Shown here: positions 8,142 to 15,665 of the stretch, piece by piece | How positions within the stretch are numbered: position 1 is the stretch's first letter | How the letters are laid out: each line of letters opens with the position of its first letter | Source: Minwuia sp. | GTDB lineage: Bacteria > Pseudomonadota > Alphaproteobacteria > Minwuiales > Minwuiaceae | Length of the DNA: 64,000 nt | Assembly (NCBI GenBank): GCA_029210175.1 | Contig: JARGPL010000001.1 | Location: forward strand, 1-64,000 | Direction of reading: 5' to 3' | Notes under the pieces: model-generated | Database searches by the model: none | What the model was told of the DNA's origin: nothing | What the model saw: the letters and a program-made list of their open reading frames with translations, nothing else | Position numbers and translations under genes: made by a program

Positions 8142-9425
8142 ATGGAATTCGGACTGGTCAATACCGCAGCATTCGCCGTGCTGGCACTGCTCGGGTTCTA
8201 TGTTCTCAGCCTGATCTACAACAATTTCCGGACAGCCGGGATCGTCGAGCGCGGCGTGCAGGAGGAAATCGGCTTCCTGCGCCAGAAGGTCGACCAGATC
8301 AAGGCTGTGCGGGAGTTCGACAAGCAGAAGAACGAGCTGTCCTGGAACGGTATCCGGAAGTTCCGCGTTCAGCGGAAGAACCCGGAAAACAAGGACATCT
8401 GTTCCTTCTACCTGCATCCGCATGATGAACGCCCGCTGCCGCCGTTCAATCCCGGCCAGTATCTGACGTTCAAGCTGGACCTGCCGTCCGGCAAGAAGGT
8501 CACGACCCGTTGCTATTCCCTCTCCGACAGCCCGCAGAGCGAATACTACCGTGTGTCGATCAAGCGCAATCCGCCGCCGAAGGATCCTGCCAAGGCGGAC
8601 GTGGGCAAGTCTTCGTCCAACTTCTTCCATGACAACATCAACGAGGGCGACATTCTCGATGTCCTCGCCCCGAATGGCGACTTCTACCTCGACATGCACC
8701 GCCAGACGCCGGTGGTGCTGATCGGTGGCGGTATCGGCATCACGCCGGTGCTGTCTATGCTGAATGCCATCGTCGAGTCCGGTTCCAAGCGCGAAACCTG
8801 GTTTTTCCTCGGGGTCCGCAACGGCAAGGAGCATGTCTTCCGGGAGCATCTGGAAGCCATCGATCGCGCCAACGAGAACGTGCATGTCCGCATCTGCTAT
8901 TCCGGTCCGGATGACACGGACGTGGAAGGCAAGGACTACCACCACAAGGCCCGTGTCGGTGCGCCCCTGTTCCAGGAAGTGCTGCCGTCCAACAATTACG
9001 ATTATTACTTCTGTGGCCCGCCGCCGATGATGGAAAGTCTGTTCCATGGTCTGCGCGAATGGGACGTGCCGGAAGGGAACATCCATTTCGAGGCCTTTGG
9101 CCCTGCCACCGTCAAGTCGAAGAAGTCCAGCGATACGCCGGACGCGGCCGCGGGTGCAGCCCCGGCAACCGGCTTCAAGCTGAAGTTCGTGCGTTCGGAG
9201 AAGGAAATCGTCTGGGACGGTTCTGCAGATACGATCCTGGATTTCGCCGAGGCCAATGACATCGACATGGACTCCGGCTGTCGTGCCGGTGCCTGTGGCA
9301 CATGCGTGACCGCCGTGCTGAAGGGCGATGTCAATTACGCTACAGAGCCGAGCGCCGAAGTGAACAAGGGCTCCTGCCTGACCTGCATCTCGGTTCCGAA
9401 GTCAGATATGGAGCTGGATGCCTGA
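8142..9425 (+). CDS. Membrane-anchored FAD/NAD(P) reductase with C-terminal [2Fe-2S] ferredoxin domain
   Basis: A 427-residue protein. Residues 5-28 form one membrane anchor, followed by a charged helical linker (about 35-65). An FAD-binding domain carries RCYS (123-126), an NAD(P)-binding domain carries GGGIGITP (195-202) and CGPPPMM (291-297), and after an Ala-rich linker (328-343) comes a plant-type ferredoxin domain with Cys380, Cys385, Cys388 and probably Cys415. NqrF of the Na+-pumping NADH dehydrogenase has the same parts and an N-terminal anchor, but there the [2Fe-2S] domain comes first; the order here is that of phthalate-dioxygenase-type reductases. It probably feeds NAD(P)H electrons to a membrane partner, plausibly the upstream cytochromes. 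Start ATG 8142 follows GAAGGGGG. Confidence 0.88.
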   Translation: MEFGLVNTAAFAVLALLGFYVLSLIYNNFRTAGIVERGVQEEIGFLRQKVDQIKAVREFDKQKNELSWNGIRKFRVQRKNPENKDICSFYLHPHDERPLPPFNPGQYLTFKLDLPSGKKVTTRCYSLSDSPQSEYYRVSIKRNPPPKDPAKADVGKSSSNFFHDNINEGDILDVLAPNGDFYLDMHRQTPVVLIGGGIGITPVLSMLNAIVESGSKRETWFFLGVRNGKEHVFREHLEAIDRANENVHVRICYSGPDDTDVEGKDYHHKARVGAPLFQEVLPSNNYDYYFCGPPPMMESLFHGLREWDVPEGNIHFEAFGPATVKSKKSSDTPDAAAGAAPATGFKLKFVRSEKEIVWDGSADTILDFAEANDIDMDSGCRAGACGTCVTAVLKGDVNYATEPSAEVNKGSCLTCISVPKSDMELDA

Positions 9426-9453
9426 TTTCCGGCGCCTCCGCTCACAAGATCAC

Positions 9454-9497
9454 GGGCGCATGTCTGACCAGGGTCGGATGTGCGCCCTTTTTCGTTT
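9454..9497 (+). terminator. Rho-independent terminator after the electron-transfer cluster
   Basis: GGGCGCA (9454-9460) pairs with TGCGCCC (9481-9487); an inner GAC/GTC stem folds in the loop, and a T-rich tail (TTTTTCGTTTT) follows. It closes the 161-9425 gene cluster. Confidence 0.8.
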
Positions 9498-9539
9498 TCG
9501 CCTCGCCCTGCCGGACGTCATCGCGAGGGGGAAGGGCAC

Positions 9540-10130
9540 ATGACCGAGACACTGGAAAGCCTGCTGCAGGACATTCGGGCCTGCCGGATCTGTGAGAGCG
9601 CCTTGCCCCATGGGGTCCGACCGGTTGTTGCCGCCACCCGGCGGGCACGCATCCTCATCGCAGGCCATGCCCCTGGCATGCGCGTGCATCGCTCCGGCAT
9701 TCCCTGGGATGATCCGTCCGGCGATCGTCTGCGCACCTGGCTTGGTGTTGACCGGGCGACGTTCTACGAACCGACCCGCTTCGCCATTGTCCCCATGGGA
9801 TTCTGTTACCCCGGCACGGTGAAGGGCGCGGGCGACCTGCCGCCGCGACCGGAATGTGCCGCCACCTGGCACGATCGCCTGATGCAGCAGTTGCCAGCGG
9901 TCGCATTCACGCTGGTCCTCGGGCAGTACGCCATCAACTGGCACCTGGGTGACCGCCGCGAGAAGACACTGACAGCAACCGTGGCCGCCTGGCGCGATCA
10001 CATGCCTTCACATCTGCCTTTGCCGCATCCGTCGGGACGCAACAATGGCTGGCTCGCACGCAATCCCTGGTTCGAGACGGATGTGGTTCCGGCCCTGCGC
10101 GCCCGCGTGCAGGGACTGTTGAATACCTGA
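9540..10130 (+). CDS. Uracil-DNA glycosylase superfamily protein, Fe-S type
   Basis: A 196-residue protein of the uracil-DNA glycosylase fold, which removes deaminated bases from DNA. The active-site segment AGHAPGMRVHRSGIPW (41-56) and the C-terminal loop LPHPSGRNN (161-169) are visible. Cys15, Cys18, Cys89 and Cys106 reproduce the C-x2-C...C...C spacing that holds a [4Fe-4S] cluster in family 4 and 5 enzymes. The motif-1 residues differ from the classical Glu/Asp-Pro-Gly pattern, so base specificity is uncertain. The ATG at 9540 is chosen because GAGGGGGAAGGG lies just upstream; an in-frame ATG at 9480 would put the preceding terminator in the coding region. It is transcribed separately from the cytochrome cluster. 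Confidence 0.8.
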   Translation: MTETLESLLQDIRACRICESALPHGVRPVVAATRRARILIAGHAPGMRVHRSGIPWDDPSGDRLRTWLGVDRATFYEPTRFAIVPMGFCYPGTVKGAGDLPPRPECAATWHDRLMQQLPAVAFTLVLGQYAINWHLGDRREKTLTATVAAWRDHMPSHLPLPHPSGRNNGWLARNPWFETDVVPALRARVQGLLNT

Positions 10131-10183
10131 GCCCAACGTTTCTGATCCGGCTGCGGAGAAAGCCTGCCGGGTCACCGGCGACG

Positions 10184-10597
10184 TCAGTGCACGGTCCCAT
10201 CCGGCGAAGGTTCCGCCACGTCCGGCGGCGGTGCATGCACCGGGCTGGCCTGATGGTGCACCATGCGCCAGCGCCCGCTTTCCCAGACGAAGGTGTTGGT
10301 TGCGGCAAGTGTATGCGGGCCGATCCGTTCCCTGCAGAACACGAACCCGACCTCGCCATGCATCATCGGCCGGGCATCAGTGAACTGCACACCGGGGGGC
10401 TGCTGCAGGATGTCGAACCAGCTCGACAGCACCTCCGTTCGCCCGACCCTGGTGTCGTGTCCCGGATGGATGCAGGCGATCTCCCGCCGGGCCGACCAGA
10501 TATCGGTCATCCAGGCGAGATCACCGCTGGCGAAGGCCGCATAAAATGCTTCGTTAACGACAAGCAGGCGATCTTTGGGGTCGATTTCATCGGTCAT
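10184..10597 (-). CDS. SnoaL-like / NTF2-fold protein
   Basis: A 137-residue protein with the small alpha+beta barrel pattern of SnoaL-like domains: an N-terminal helix (VVNEAFYAAFASGD), HPGHDTRVGR, and a C-terminal strand series ending WRMVHHQASP. Members act as small isomerases or hydrolases or only bind ligands; no specific function is visible. The start at 10597 (MTDEID) is chosen because the domain begins a few residues later; ATG 10618 (MGRYDDQ) is possible. Starts further upstream would run into the divergent lipoprotein gene. Confidence 0.75.
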   Translation of the reverse strand: MTDEIDPKDRLLVVNEAFYAAFASGDLAWMTDIWSARREIACIHPGHDTRVGRTEVLSSWFDILQQPPGVQFTDARPMMHGEVGFVFCRERIGPHTLAATNTFVWESGRWRMVHHQASPVHAPPPDVAEPSPDGTVH

Positions 10598-10646
10598 CTG
10601 GTCATCATAACGCCCCATGTACACCATATGCACGAATACCCTTCGC

Positions 10647-11669
10647 ATGCACCGCAATGCCGCCCGGCTGGGCCGCGTCGTTTTCACGGGCATGGCGCTG
10701 GGCTATCTGACGGCCTGCACCGCCATGCAGCAGCCGGCCGGGCCCGCCGCCGCTGAACCGCGCGTTGGTGATGCTGCGTTCGTCATGGCCGATGGCTACC
10801 GGCTGCCGTACACCGTTGCCGCACCGGATTTTCCGCGCGCTGTTGTCATCGCGCTGCACGGCTTCAATGACCATCGCGGTGCCTGGAAGGAGCCACAGGC
10901 CCGCTGGTCCGACATGGGGCTGGCTGTCTATGCCTATGACCAGCGCGGCTTTGGCCAGACGGCGGGCCGCGGTATCTGGCCCGGTGTCCCCACCTTGACG
11001 GACGATCTGGGGTCGGTGGTCGCCCTGGTCCGCGCCAGACACCCGTCCCTGCCTGTCCATCTGGTGGGGGAAAGCATGGGCGGTGCGGTTGTCATGGCCG
11101 CCCTCGGTTCGGACCATCCGCCTGACGTGGACACGGCTGTCCTGTCGGCCCCGGCGGTCTGGAGCCGCAAGACCATGAGCGGCTTTGCTCGCTGGTCCCT
11201 CGATTTCTTCTCAAGCGCCATGCCCGGCTATACCGCCACAGGGGGTGGTCTGGGCGTACGGGCGTCGGACAGCGACAACACCCTGCGGTCGATGGGGGCT
11301 GACCCGCTGTTCATCAAGCAGACGCGCTTCGACACGGTTGCCGGTCTGGTTGACCTGATGGATGCCGCTTTCAATGCCGTGCCGTCAATCAGGACACGGC
11401 TGCTGGTCCTCTATGGCAGGAATGATCAACTCGTACCCTGCGTCGCCGTCAGGCGGACGCTGAAGCGGTTTGACAGCCCGCCACAGCTGGCACTGTATGA
11501 CGACGGCTGGCACCTGCTGTTCCGTGATCTGCAGGGGCCCATCGTGCAGCATGATGTCGGGCGCTGGCTGATCGCACCTGACCAGCCGCTGCCAAGCGGT
11601 GCCGACCGCAATGCATCCGGTGGGGTCTGCGGTGACGCGGATGTGCGCAAGGTGGCGCATCAGGGCTGA
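10647..11669 (+). CDS. Alpha/beta hydrolase lipoprotein (monoacylglycerol lipase-like)
   Basis: A 340-residue protein. The N-terminus is a lipoprotein signal with lipobox LTAC at about residue 24, so the enzyme is likely tethered to a membrane facing the periplasm. The fold is a serine hydrolase of the Hydrolase_4 type: LHGFNDH oxyanion region, nucleophile elbow GESMGG, acid in LVLYGRNDQLVP and the histidine in DDGWHLLFRD. Such enzymes cleave monoacylglycerols or similar esters. The ATG at 10647 is preferred over 10617 because it places the signal sequence correctly. It is divergent from the SnoaL-like gene, leaving under 50 bases for both promoters. Confidence 0.82.
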   Translation: MHRNAARLGRVVFTGMALGYLTACTAMQQPAGPAAAEPRVGDAAFVMADGYRLPYTVAAPDFPRAVVIALHGFNDHRGAWKEPQARWSDMGLAVYAYDQRGFGQTAGRGIWPGVPTLTDDLGSVVALVRARHPSLPVHLVGESMGGAVVMAALGSDHPPDVDTAVLSAPAVWSRKTMSGFARWSLDFFSSAMPGYTATGGGLGVRASDSDNTLRSMGADPLFIKQTRFDTVAGLVDLMDAAFNAVPSIRTRLLVLYGRNDQLVPCVAVRRTLKRFDSPPQLALYDDGWHLLFRDLQGPIVQHDVGRWLIAPDQPLPSGADRNASGGVCGDADVRKVAHQG

Positions 11670-11670
11670 T

Positions 11671-11700
11671 GCGATTCCATCATGTGATGGACGGATCTAG
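11671..11700. repeat. 30-bp hairpin element abutting a stop codon, copy 1
   Basis: This element carries CCATCA..TGATGG and ends in CTAG, where CTA is the minus-strand stop of the monooxygenase gene. A second copy at 21845-21874 is 26/30 identical and also overlaps a minus-strand stop. It may be a genome repeat serving as a weak terminator. Confidence 0.65.
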
Positions 11701-13331
11701 CTCAGGCGGAATCCATCATAGCCCTTGGCCACCACGTCGCTGCATTTCTCCAGATAGGCGGGCAGACCGCCGATGTAGGGCATGAAGACCCTGGGCTTGC
11801 CAGGAATGTTGGCCCCGATGTACCAGGAACTGCAGGTCGACCTGAGGGTCAGCCCGGCAACCTGGTCACCATGGGCGACCCAGGCTTCTTCCGCGCTTTC
11901 CTCCGCCTCCATGCGGGTCAGCCCTTCGGCGGACGCATGTTTCACGCAGTCGGCAATGAATTCCACATGCTGTTCGATGGACGGCAGCATGTTTGTCAGT
12001 ACGGACGGGCTGCCGGGCCCGGTCACCATGAACATGTTGGGGAACCCCGCCGTCATCAGGCCGAGGTAGGTCTTCGGACCTTCTGCCCACTTGTCAGCCA
12101 GGGTCCGGCCGCCGCTGCCGCGAATGTCCACCCGCAGCAACGACCCGGTCATCGCATCGAAACCGGTGGCGAAGACGATGCAGTCGAATGCGTGATCCTT
12201 GCCACCTGTGCGCAGCCCGGTCGCGGTGATCACCTCGATGGGGGTGGCGCTGATGTCCACCAGGCTGACGTTGGCGCGGTTGAAGGTCTGATAGTAGTCG
12301 GTATCCACACACAGGCGCTTGCAGCCGATGATGTTGGTGGGGCACAGCAATTCCGCAGTCGCCGGGTCCTTCACGGTCTGCCGGATCTTGTTGCGGACGA
12401 AGTCTGCCGCATACCTGTTGGATTCCTCATCCAGCAGCAGATCGTTGAAGGCACCCAGGAACGTCAGGCCACCCTTCTGCCAGCGATGTTCGAAGCGGGC
12501 CTCTCGCTCCGCATCATCGACGGCCTTGGCGGACACATCGTTGGGCTTGAACAGGATCCCGGCCGGCATCCGCCAGGCCTCTGCGCGGATTTCGCCATAG
12601 TGCGCCTTCGTATCGGCCACGTCGGCGGGATCCAGCGGTCGGTTGCGGGCCGGAATGGCGTAGTTCGCCGTGCGCTGAAACACGGTCAGCGACGCGGCCT
12701 GTTCGGCAATGATGGGAATGGACTGCATCGCAGACGAGCCGGTGCCGATGACCGCCACCCGCTTGCCGGTGAAATCCACGCCATCATGCGGCCACTGGCC
12801 CGTGTGATAGATCGCGCCAGCGAAATCATCGACGCCCGGAATGTCGGGCATGTTGGCGGAGGACAGGCAACCGGTTGCCATGACGAACCAGCGGGCGGTG
12901 AACTGGTCACCCTTTTCGGTGGTGATCCGCCAGATCCGCCGTGCATCATCGTGGTGCGCTGCGGAGACCCGGCTGTCGAACCTGATGTCTCGGCGCAGGT
13001 CGAACCGGTCCGCCACATGATGGGCGTAGCGGATGATCTCCGGCTGCGTGGCATAGCGTTCGGTCCAGTCCCAGTCCTGCTGCAGGTCGTCGGAGAACTG
13101 ATAGGAATACTGCATGCTTTCCACATCGCAGCGCGCGCCGGGATAGCGATTCCAGTACCAGGTGCCACCGACGTCCGATCCGGCCTCCAGCACCTTCACC
13201 CGGTATCCCAGGCCCCGCAGGCGGTGCAGCAGGAACATGCCTGCGAAACCCGCCCCGACCACAACCACATCAAGTTCAGGTGCCGCTTCTGCGGATACCT
13301 GCTTCTTCTTCAGTGTCTTGTCCGTTGCCAT
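11697..13331 (-). CDS. Flavin-containing monooxygenase, Baeyer-Villiger type
   Basis: A 544-residue enzyme with an N-terminal FAD site (GAGFAG, 26-31), a second Rossmann site for NADPH (GTGSSA, 196-201), and between them FAGAIYHTGQWP (170-181), which fits the Baeyer-Villiger fingerprint FxGxxxHxxxWP/D. Such enzymes insert oxygen next to a carbonyl to make esters or lactones, using O2 and NADPH; cyclohexanone and phenylacetone monooxygenases are the best-known relatives. The substrate cannot be read from the sequence. Length is normal for the family. No lactonase or dehydrogenase partner is adjacent. Confidence 0.9.
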   Translation of the reverse strand: MATDKTLKKKQVSAEAAPELDVVVVGAGFAGMFLLHRLRGLGYRVKVLEAGSDVGGTWYWNRYPGARCDVESMQYSYQFSDDLQQDWDWTERYATQPEIIRYAHHVADRFDLRRDIRFDSRVSAAHHDDARRIWRITTEKGDQFTARWFVMATGCLSSANMPDIPGVDDFAGAIYHTGQWPHDGVDFTGKRVAVIGTGSSAMQSIPIIAEQAASLTVFQRTANYAIPARNRPLDPADVADTKAHYGEIRAEAWRMPAGILFKPNDVSAKAVDDAEREARFEHRWQKGGLTFLGAFNDLLLDEESNRYAADFVRNKIRQTVKDPATAELLCPTNIIGCKRLCVDTDYYQTFNRANVSLVDISATPIEVITATGLRTGGKDHAFDCIVFATGFDAMTGSLLRVDIRGSGGRTLADKWAEGPKTYLGLMTAGFPNMFMVTGPGSPSVLTNMLPSIEQHVEFIADCVKHASAEGLTRMEAEESAEEAWVAHGDQVAGLTLRSTCSSWYIGANIPGKPRVFMPYIGGLPAYLEKCSDVVAKGYDGFRLS

Positions 13332-13453
13332 CGCTCATATCCGGCCCGCGCCGGTCCCTCCCCAGGGTGACTGATCGCCCCATTGTGTTGGCTTTGTGCC
13401 CCGGGATCAAATGCTGATGGCCATGCGGCTGTGCACATGGCGGGCGGCGATGC

Positions 13454-13482
13454 TTGACCGGATGCCGGGAACCCGCTAAACA
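13454..13482 (+). promoter_or_regulatory. Probable rpmB promoter
   Basis: TTGACC (13454-13459), a 17-base spacer and TAAACA (13477-13482) resemble a sigma-70 promoter. A 7-bp hairpin (GCGGCCC/GGGCCGC, 13531-13547) lies in the leader just before the ribosome-binding site. Confidence 0.5.
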
Positions 13483-13565
13483 CCCGCGCTCCGGGCCGCT
13501 GTTGCGGTGCCGATCCATTTACAACGACGTGCGGCCCTGTGGGCCGCGAATGCGGGAGAAACACC

Positions 13566-13877
13566 ATGGCACGACGCTGTGAGCTTACCGGCAAGGGTGT
13601 GCAGACCGGGCACAATGTCAGCCACTCCAACATCAAGAGCAACCGACGCTTCCTGCCGAATGTTCGGCACACGAAGCTGATGTCGGATGCGCTGGGCCGT
13701 TCCGTGTCGCTGCGGATTTCCGCCGCGGCGCTGCGTTCCGTCGATCACAACAACGGCCTGGACAACTTCATCCTGAAGCAGTCCGACGCCAAGTTGTCCG
13801 ACGGTGCCCGCAAGCTGAAGCGCGAGATCGCCAAGGCCCGTGCGGAAAGCGCAGCCCCGGCATCCGCGGAAGCCTGA
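13566..13877 (+). CDS. rpmB: 50S ribosomal protein L28
   Basis: A 103-residue protein beginning [20 protein letters not shown], the hallmark L28 N-terminus, followed by the [11 protein letters not shown] block. L28 is a structural protein of the large ribosomal subunit. The start at 13566 matches the family and follows GGGAGA. The C-terminus has an Ala/Glu-rich tail common in alphaproteobacteria. It stands alone as a transcription unit with its own promoter and a hairpin downstream. Confidence 0.97.
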   Translation: MARRCELTGKGVQTGHNVSHSNIKSNRRFLPNVRHTKLMSDALGRSVSLRISAAALRSVDHNNGLDNFILKQSDAKLSDGARKLKREIAKARAESAAPASAEA

Positions 13878-13909
13878 GCGACCACCACCTGATCTGATCC
13901 GAAGACGGC

Positions 13910-13935
13910 GCACCTGGACCCTCTGGACCAGGTGC
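13910..13935 (+). terminator. Hairpin after rpmB
   Basis: GCACCTGG (13910-13917) pairs with CCAGGTGC (13928-13935); one mismatch and two more pairs extend the stem. The following ATTGT is only weakly T-rich. It lies between the convergent rpmB and glutathione S-transferase-like genes. Confidence 0.55.
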
Positions 13936-13962
13936 ATTGTCATGTCCGGTCAGGATGCGGCA

Positions 13963-14682
13963 CTATCCCCAGGCCGGATAATCCGGGTACCAGCGCTGTC
14001 GCCCGCGCTCCGCATAGGCCACGAGATTGGGATGCTGTTTCAGGGCATCCTTCAGCGGATTGGGGATGTCCGGCACCAGAACGTTGGCCATGAAAGCAAC
14101 CCCCGTGGCATCGACTGACGTGGGTTCCGGCCCCATCAGCCATTCCTGATCGCCCAACAGCGTGGCGCAGGCCGCGATATCGGCGGCCCCGAATGCGGCG
14201 ATGGTCGCCGCGTCATGCAGGCCCAGGCCGTGACCGGCCAGATTGGCGCGCACCCTTCGCCGGGCGACCACCTTGATGATGGACCGGATGACCGGCGGCA
14301 TGCTGCCAAACAGGTCCTTCGCGATCCTGTCGTAGGTTGGCTGGTGCATCCAGCGCCCATGCACGATGGCCCAGTAGAGCCGTTCCTCCAGCATGCGGGC
14401 GATGGCGTGCGATTGTGCCCGTTGCCGCGCATCCAGCCGCGCGTCCGGGTCGAAGCCGTGCCTTCGCGCCATCTCCTGCAGGATCAGTTCGGAATCGCCC
14501 AGCATTTCGCCGCCGTCGAAGCCGGCGGCAGGCAACTTGCCCTTCGGGCCCTTGCGCGGGTCGTTCACGGTCTCGACCTCGAACGGCAGGCCGGACATCT
14601 TCAGCAGGATTTCGGCCTTCATGCAGAACGGGCTGGGGTTCGGCAACCCCAGCCCGGTCGCGTACTGCCGCAGGACAATCAT
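13963..14682 (-). CDS. Glutathione S-transferase family protein
   Basis: A 239-residue protein with a thioredoxin-like N-terminal domain (NPSPFCMKAEILLKMSGL, cis-Pro loop near KGKLPAA, then LGDSELILQEM) and a helical C-terminal domain ending near WYPDYPAWG. The layout is that of the Fax/metaxin-like branch rather than classical detoxifying GSTs. The residues around Ser17/Cys20 could activate glutathione. It overlaps the upstream dienelactone-hydrolase-like gene by four bases, so the two are translated together, perhaps in degradation of an organic compound. Confidence 0.82.
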   Translation of the reverse strand: MIVLRQYATGLGLPNPSPFCMKAEILLKMSGLPFEVETVNDPRKGPKGKLPAAGFDGGEMLGDSELILQEMARRHGFDPDARLDARQRAQSHAIARMLEERLYWAIVHGRWMHQPTYDRIAKDLFGSMPPVIRSIIKVVARRRVRANLAGHGLGLHDAATIAAFGAADIAACATLLGDQEWLMGPEPTSVDATGVAFMANVLVPDIPNPLKDALKQHPNLVAYAERGRQRWYPDYPAWG

Positions 14683-15449
14683 CCCAGTGTCTTGTTCAGG
14701 AATGCCTGCGTCCGTTGCCAGGACAGGGCGGCATCCGCCTCGTCATAGCGCGCGCTCGTCGGGTTGGCGAAGGCGTGGTTGGCGTCATACCAGTGCGCCG
14801 TCAGGTCCTTGCCGGCCTTCTTCATCTCGGCCTCGAAGCCGCTGACCATGGCCTCGTTGATCCACTGGTCTTCCCGCGCGAAGTGGCCCAGGACAGGGCC
14901 TTTCAGCGCGGCCAGATCAGCCGCGCTGCGGGTGACGTTGCCGTAATAGACGATGGTGCCATCCACCGGTGCGGCGATGGATGCGTTCAGTGACCAGCCA
15001 CCACCGAAGCACCAGCCGACCGTGGCAACCTTGCCGTTCGTGGCTTCATGCCCCTTCAGCCAGCCGATCCAGCTGGCCAGCGTGTCCGTGGCTTCCCCGC
15101 CATTGACCTTGCCCATGTAGCTGCGGGCATCACCGGCCTCTGTCGCGACCTTGCCGTCATACAGATCGACCGCCAGCGCGACATGGCCTTCCTCCGCCAG
15201 TTTCGCGGCAACCGACTTGATCTGGTCGTTCAGACCCCACCATTCATGGATCAGCAGCACGGCAGTTGCCGGGGTCTTCTGCGGCATGGCCAGGGCCGCG
15301 TTCACGGATTTGCCACCCGCTGTTGTGATGGCGACATCCTGCAGGCCATGCGCGGCAGCCCGGGCCAGCATGGGATCTGCAAGGATGGCGGCGAGGGGCA
15401 GGCTTGCGGCCCCCTTCAGTACAGTTCGGCGGGCAAACATGTTCATCAC
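14679..15449 (-). CDS. Dienelactone hydrolase family protein, exported
   Basis: A 256-residue alpha/beta hydrolase. The N-terminus ARRTVLKGAASLPLAAILA looks like a Tat-type signal but has only two arginines in a relaxed context, so the route is uncertain. The catalytic Cys lies in GWCFGGG, the dienelactone hydrolase nucleophile; the acid is in FAREDQWI and the histidine in DANHAFAN. Dienelactone hydrolases open lactone rings made during ring cleavage of aromatics. Export to the periplasm and the downstream GST suggest a broader esterase role. Confidence 0.85.
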   Translation of the reverse strand: MMNMFARRTVLKGAASLPLAAILADPMLARAAAHGLQDVAITTAGGKSVNAALAMPQKTPATAVLLIHEWWGLNDQIKSVAAKLAEEGHVALAVDLYDGKVATEAGDARSYMGKVNGGEATDTLASWIGWLKGHEATNGKVATVGWCFGGGWSLNASIAAPVDGTIVYYGNVTRSAADLAALKGPVLGHFAREDQWINEAMVSGFEAEMKKAGKDLTAHWYDANHAFANPTSARYDEADAALSWQRTQAFLNKTLG

Positions 15450-15588
15450 TCCTTAGAGGGCGGATCGGATAGTGAAATGGTATCCAAGAACCACGGCACT
15501 GCCAATCACGCTACCGTCAACGCCTGCAAGGCATTGGGCAGCATGCGTCAGTATCGTGACAGCCGTGCTTGACAAGACCGTGACATTA

Positions 15589-15603
15589 TTGTGCGGTGCA
15601 CAA
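15589..15603. promoter_or_regulatory. Palindromic operator-like site upstream of phaZ
   Basis: TTGTGC-GGT-GCACAA is a perfect 6-bp inverted repeat. A TTGACA hexamer at 15569-15574 could be the -35 of a phaZ promoter, in which case the palindrome covers the -10 region. It sits between divergent hydrolase and phaZ genes. The binding protein is unknown; the site does not match the GCAATGCAGC motif near phaR. Confidence 0.5.
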
Positions 15604-15665
15604 ATATGACGTGAGCAGATGATTCCATCTGCAGCGATACGGTTGAGACAACCGGGAGACACAGC

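Noticed and set aside
161-9425. Mtr/Pio-type extracellular electron transfer operon
   Set aside because: The barrel is shorter than MtrB/PioB and lacks their CXXC start, and the cytochromes do not match MtrA or MtrC. The general idea is kept, not the homology.
11871-13370. Plus-strand open frame of 499 codons over the monooxygenase
   Set aside because: It is antisense to a monooxygenase with clear FAD and NADPH motifs.
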